Part shown: piece by piece, positions 31,137 to 32,537 of the stretch
Layout: every line of letters begins with the position of its first letter
Position numbering within the stretch: the first letter of the stretch is position 1
Origin: Pediococcus parvulus
GTDB taxonomy: Bacteria; Bacillota; Bacilli; Lactobacillales; Lactobacillaceae
Direction of reading: 5' to 3'
NCBI RefSeq assembly: GCF_007990205.1
Contig: NZ_BJWE01000020.1
Location: 1 to 32,537, forward strand
DNA: 32,537 bases
Made by a program: the position numbers and the translations under genes
The notes under the pieces: model-generated
The model's input: the letters and a program-made list of their open reading frames with translations, nothing else
The model's database searches: none
What the model was told of the DNA's origin: nothing

Positions 31137-31703
31137 ATGAATAAATTTTTTAAAACAGTCCTCATTGTTTGTGCCTTACTCTTTATGGTATTGTGCTTGT
31201 TTGTCACATCCTTAACTTGGCCGGGGGAACAGCATTCCCAATTTTTAGTGAATATGAGAGATTTCTTTTTAACAAATTACTATGCTTATACCACAATGTT
31301 TTGGATTTCTGTAGTTGTCTTAGCTGCTTTTTTGATTGTTATCCTGATCATTCTTTTTTATCCCAAAGCAACGACAACTTTTACTTTAAAGGAAAATCGA
31401 GGCAAGTTGAGTGTGCACAGCCGGGCCATTGAAGGAATGGTACGTTCAATGCTCAATAAAGAGGACTTTATTGGATCACCTAAAGTGAAGGTTCAAACGT
31501 TAAATCGACGAATTACAGTAATTGTTAAAGGTGAAATCAAGAGAACTTCTGCTCTAGTTGATCATACTGAAGAATGGTCAAACAGAGTCCAGGACCGAAT
31601 AAAAAATCTTGTGGGTGCTCATCATTCAGTTAAGGTTAATGTCAGACTAGAACGCTACCAATCAAGGGGAGCGGCTACTTCAAAAAACGTTCGCGTAGAG
31701 TAG
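31137..31703 (+). CDS. amaP: Alkaline shock response membrane anchor protein AmaP
   Basis: Membrane protein of 188 aa with two N-terminal spans (residues about 5-27 and 54-78) followed by a cytoplasmic domain (LSVHSRAIEGMVRSML, VKVQTLNRRITVIVKGEI, VKVNVRLERY) resembling the Asp23 fold. In staphylococci AmaP tethers Asp23 to the membrane. GGAGGG precedes the ATG. The order amaP-DUF2273-asp23 is the standard cluster, which supports the assignment strongly. Confidence 0.92.
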   Translation: MNKFFKTVLIVCALLFMVLCLFVTSLTWPGEQHSQFLVNMRDFFLTNYYAYTTMFWISVVVLAAFLIVILIILFYPKATTTFTLKENRGKLSVHSRAIEGMVRSMLNKEDFIGSPKVKVQTLNRRITVIVKGEIKRTSALVDHTEEWSNRVQDRIKNLVGAHHSVKVNVRLERYQSRGAATSKNVRVE

Positions 31704-31713
31704 GAGGTCGCAA

Positions 31714-31908
31714 ATGAAAGCAATATTTGATGAATATAAACTCCCTATTATTGGGGGAGTGGTCGGACTGATTATTGCAGTTTTATTAGTTACGATTGGC
31801 TTTTTTCAAACCCTTTTGCTCATCATTATGGTGGGCGTAGGTACAGCAATTGGGCTGTATTTAGATAAAAGCCATCTGTTAGATGAATATTTGAATAACA
31901 AAGAATAA
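31714..31908 (+). CDS. DUF2273 small membrane protein
   Basis: 64-aa protein with two closely spaced membrane segments (residues about 12-30 and 31-48) and a charged C-terminal tail (LDKSHLLDEYLNNKE). Size, GVVGLIIAVLLVTIGFFQ pattern and position between amaP and asp23 match DUF2273. AGGAGG precedes the ATG. The function is not established; membrane placement of the Asp23 complex is the usual idea. Confidence 0.9.
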   Translation: MKAIFDEYKLPIIGGVVGLIIAVLLVTIGFFQTLLLIIMVGVGTAIGLYLDKSHLLDEYLNNKE

Positions 31909-31924
31909 ATAGGAGGAAACTAAC

Positions 31925-32500
31925 ATGAAAGAAAAAGAATTAATTCAACCAAACGGTATGACAGGAAGGGATCAAATGAATAAGAGATCTAATGCACAAA
32001 CAAAACCGGATATTAATGGCGAACTTACTTACGATGATAAAGTTGTTCAAAAAATCGTTGGAATTGCTTTAGAGGAGATTGACGGTTTGTTGACTGTTGA
32101 TGGTGGATTTTTCTCTAATATTAAAGATAAATTGGTCAATAGTGATGATGTGCGTTCAGGGATCAATGCTGAAGTTGGCAAAAAACAAGTTGCGATTGAT
32201 ATGGACATCGTTGCCGAATATGGTAAAGATATTGAAGATATTTTTGAACAGATGAAAGAAGTTATTACACGTGAAGTTAAAGATATGACTCATCTAGATG
32301 TCATTGAAGTTAATGTAAACGTGGTAGATGTTAAAACTCGTGAAGAGTATGAAGCGGATAGTGAGACTGTACAAGATAAGGTGAAAAACACTGCCGAAAA
32401 GACAGGTAACTTTGCTTCTAAGAAAACGGATCAAGCCAAGAATGCCATGGATAAAGGGCGTCGTAAAGCAGATGAAGCAAGAGAACCACGGGTTGAATAA
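31925..32500 (+). CDS. asp23: Asp23/Gls24-family envelope stress protein
   Basis: Cytoplasmic, membrane-associated stress protein of 191 aa. The Asp23 domain spans about residues 33-140 (LTYDDKVVQKIVGIALEEI, VDGGFF, KKQVAIDMDIVAEYGKDI, THLDVIEVNVNVVDV). The C-terminal 45 residues are a highly charged Lys/Glu/Ala tail (KVKNTAEKTGNF, KKTDQAKNAMDKGRRKADEA), probably helical. AGGAGGAAAC precedes the ATG. It is the last visible gene of the SDR-amaP-DUF2273 operon; the final 37 bases of the window show no terminator. Confidence 0.93.
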   Translation: MKEKELIQPNGMTGRDQMNKRSNAQTKPDINGELTYDDKVVQKIVGIALEEIDGLLTVDGGFFSNIKDKLVNSDDVRSGINAEVGKKQVAIDMDIVAEYGKDIEDIFEQMKEVITREVKDMTHLDVIEVNVNVVDVKTREEYEADSETVQDKVKNTAEKTGNFASKKTDQAKNAMDKGRRKADEAREPRVE

Positions 32501-32537
32501 TTAAATAATAGGGTACTAAAGGTTGAAACTACAAAAA

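Overview
The window looks like a chromosomal stretch from a low-GC Gram-positive lactic acid bacterium, most likely Lactobacillaceae. The reasons are AT-rich DNA, strong AGGAGG-type ribosome sites, phosphorolytic maltose use (GH65 phosphorylase plus beta-phosphoglucomutase), CcpA-type cre sites, and an Asp23/AmaP/GlsB envelope-stress set. No rRNA, tRNA, CRISPR array, phage gene or intact insertion sequence is visible. The genus cannot be fixed from the sequence alone.

Region 1 (1-17.1 kb) is a maltodextrin locus. It starts with acetate kinase (minus strand) and a LacI-type regulator (malR). Two transcription units follow. The first holds two cytoplasmic GH13 enzymes. The second holds a binding lipoprotein, two ABC permeases, a DUF624 membrane protein, an MsmX-type ATPase, maltose phosphorylase and beta-phosphoglucomutase. 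galM (minus), a CPBP membrane protease and a canonical oligo-1,6-glucosidase complete it. Inferred flow: maltodextrins enter through MalEFG-MsmX; the GH13 enzymes trim alpha-1,4 and alpha-1,6 bonds; maltose is phosphorolysed to glucose and beta-glucose-1-phosphate; PgmB makes glucose-6-phosphate; GalM equilibrates sugar anomers. Both main promoters carry almost the same 14-bp operator at the same distance upstream of the -10 box, and each has a cre-like site nearby. This suggests MalR activation combined with CcpA repression.

Region 2 (17.2-25.2 kb) is mixed. It contains an unknown acidic protein, a decayed membrane-protein gene with one stop codon and two poly-A frameshifts, a ROK-family protein lacking the usual catalytic Asp, a DegV lipid-binding protein, a class-I glutamine amidotransferase paired with an APC amino-acid permease, and two divergent aldo/keto reductases with a perfect 16-bp palindrome between them.

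Region 3 (25.2-32.5 kb) is envelope and stress related. It contains a GlsB-type small membrane protein followed by a 92-nt imperfect palindrome and a 33-bp direct repeat, a PnuC transporter, a YdcF-type membrane protein, a Ser-rich lipoprotein, a CorA-type channel, and a four-gene SDR-amaP-DUF2273-asp23 operon.

I found no clearly new multi-gene system. The best leads are the symmetric MalR promoters, the GH13 enzyme with a His-to-Asp change in conserved region I, a predicted three-way-junction RNA ahead of msmX, the ROK protein without its catalytic base, and the hairpin/repeat element behind glsB.
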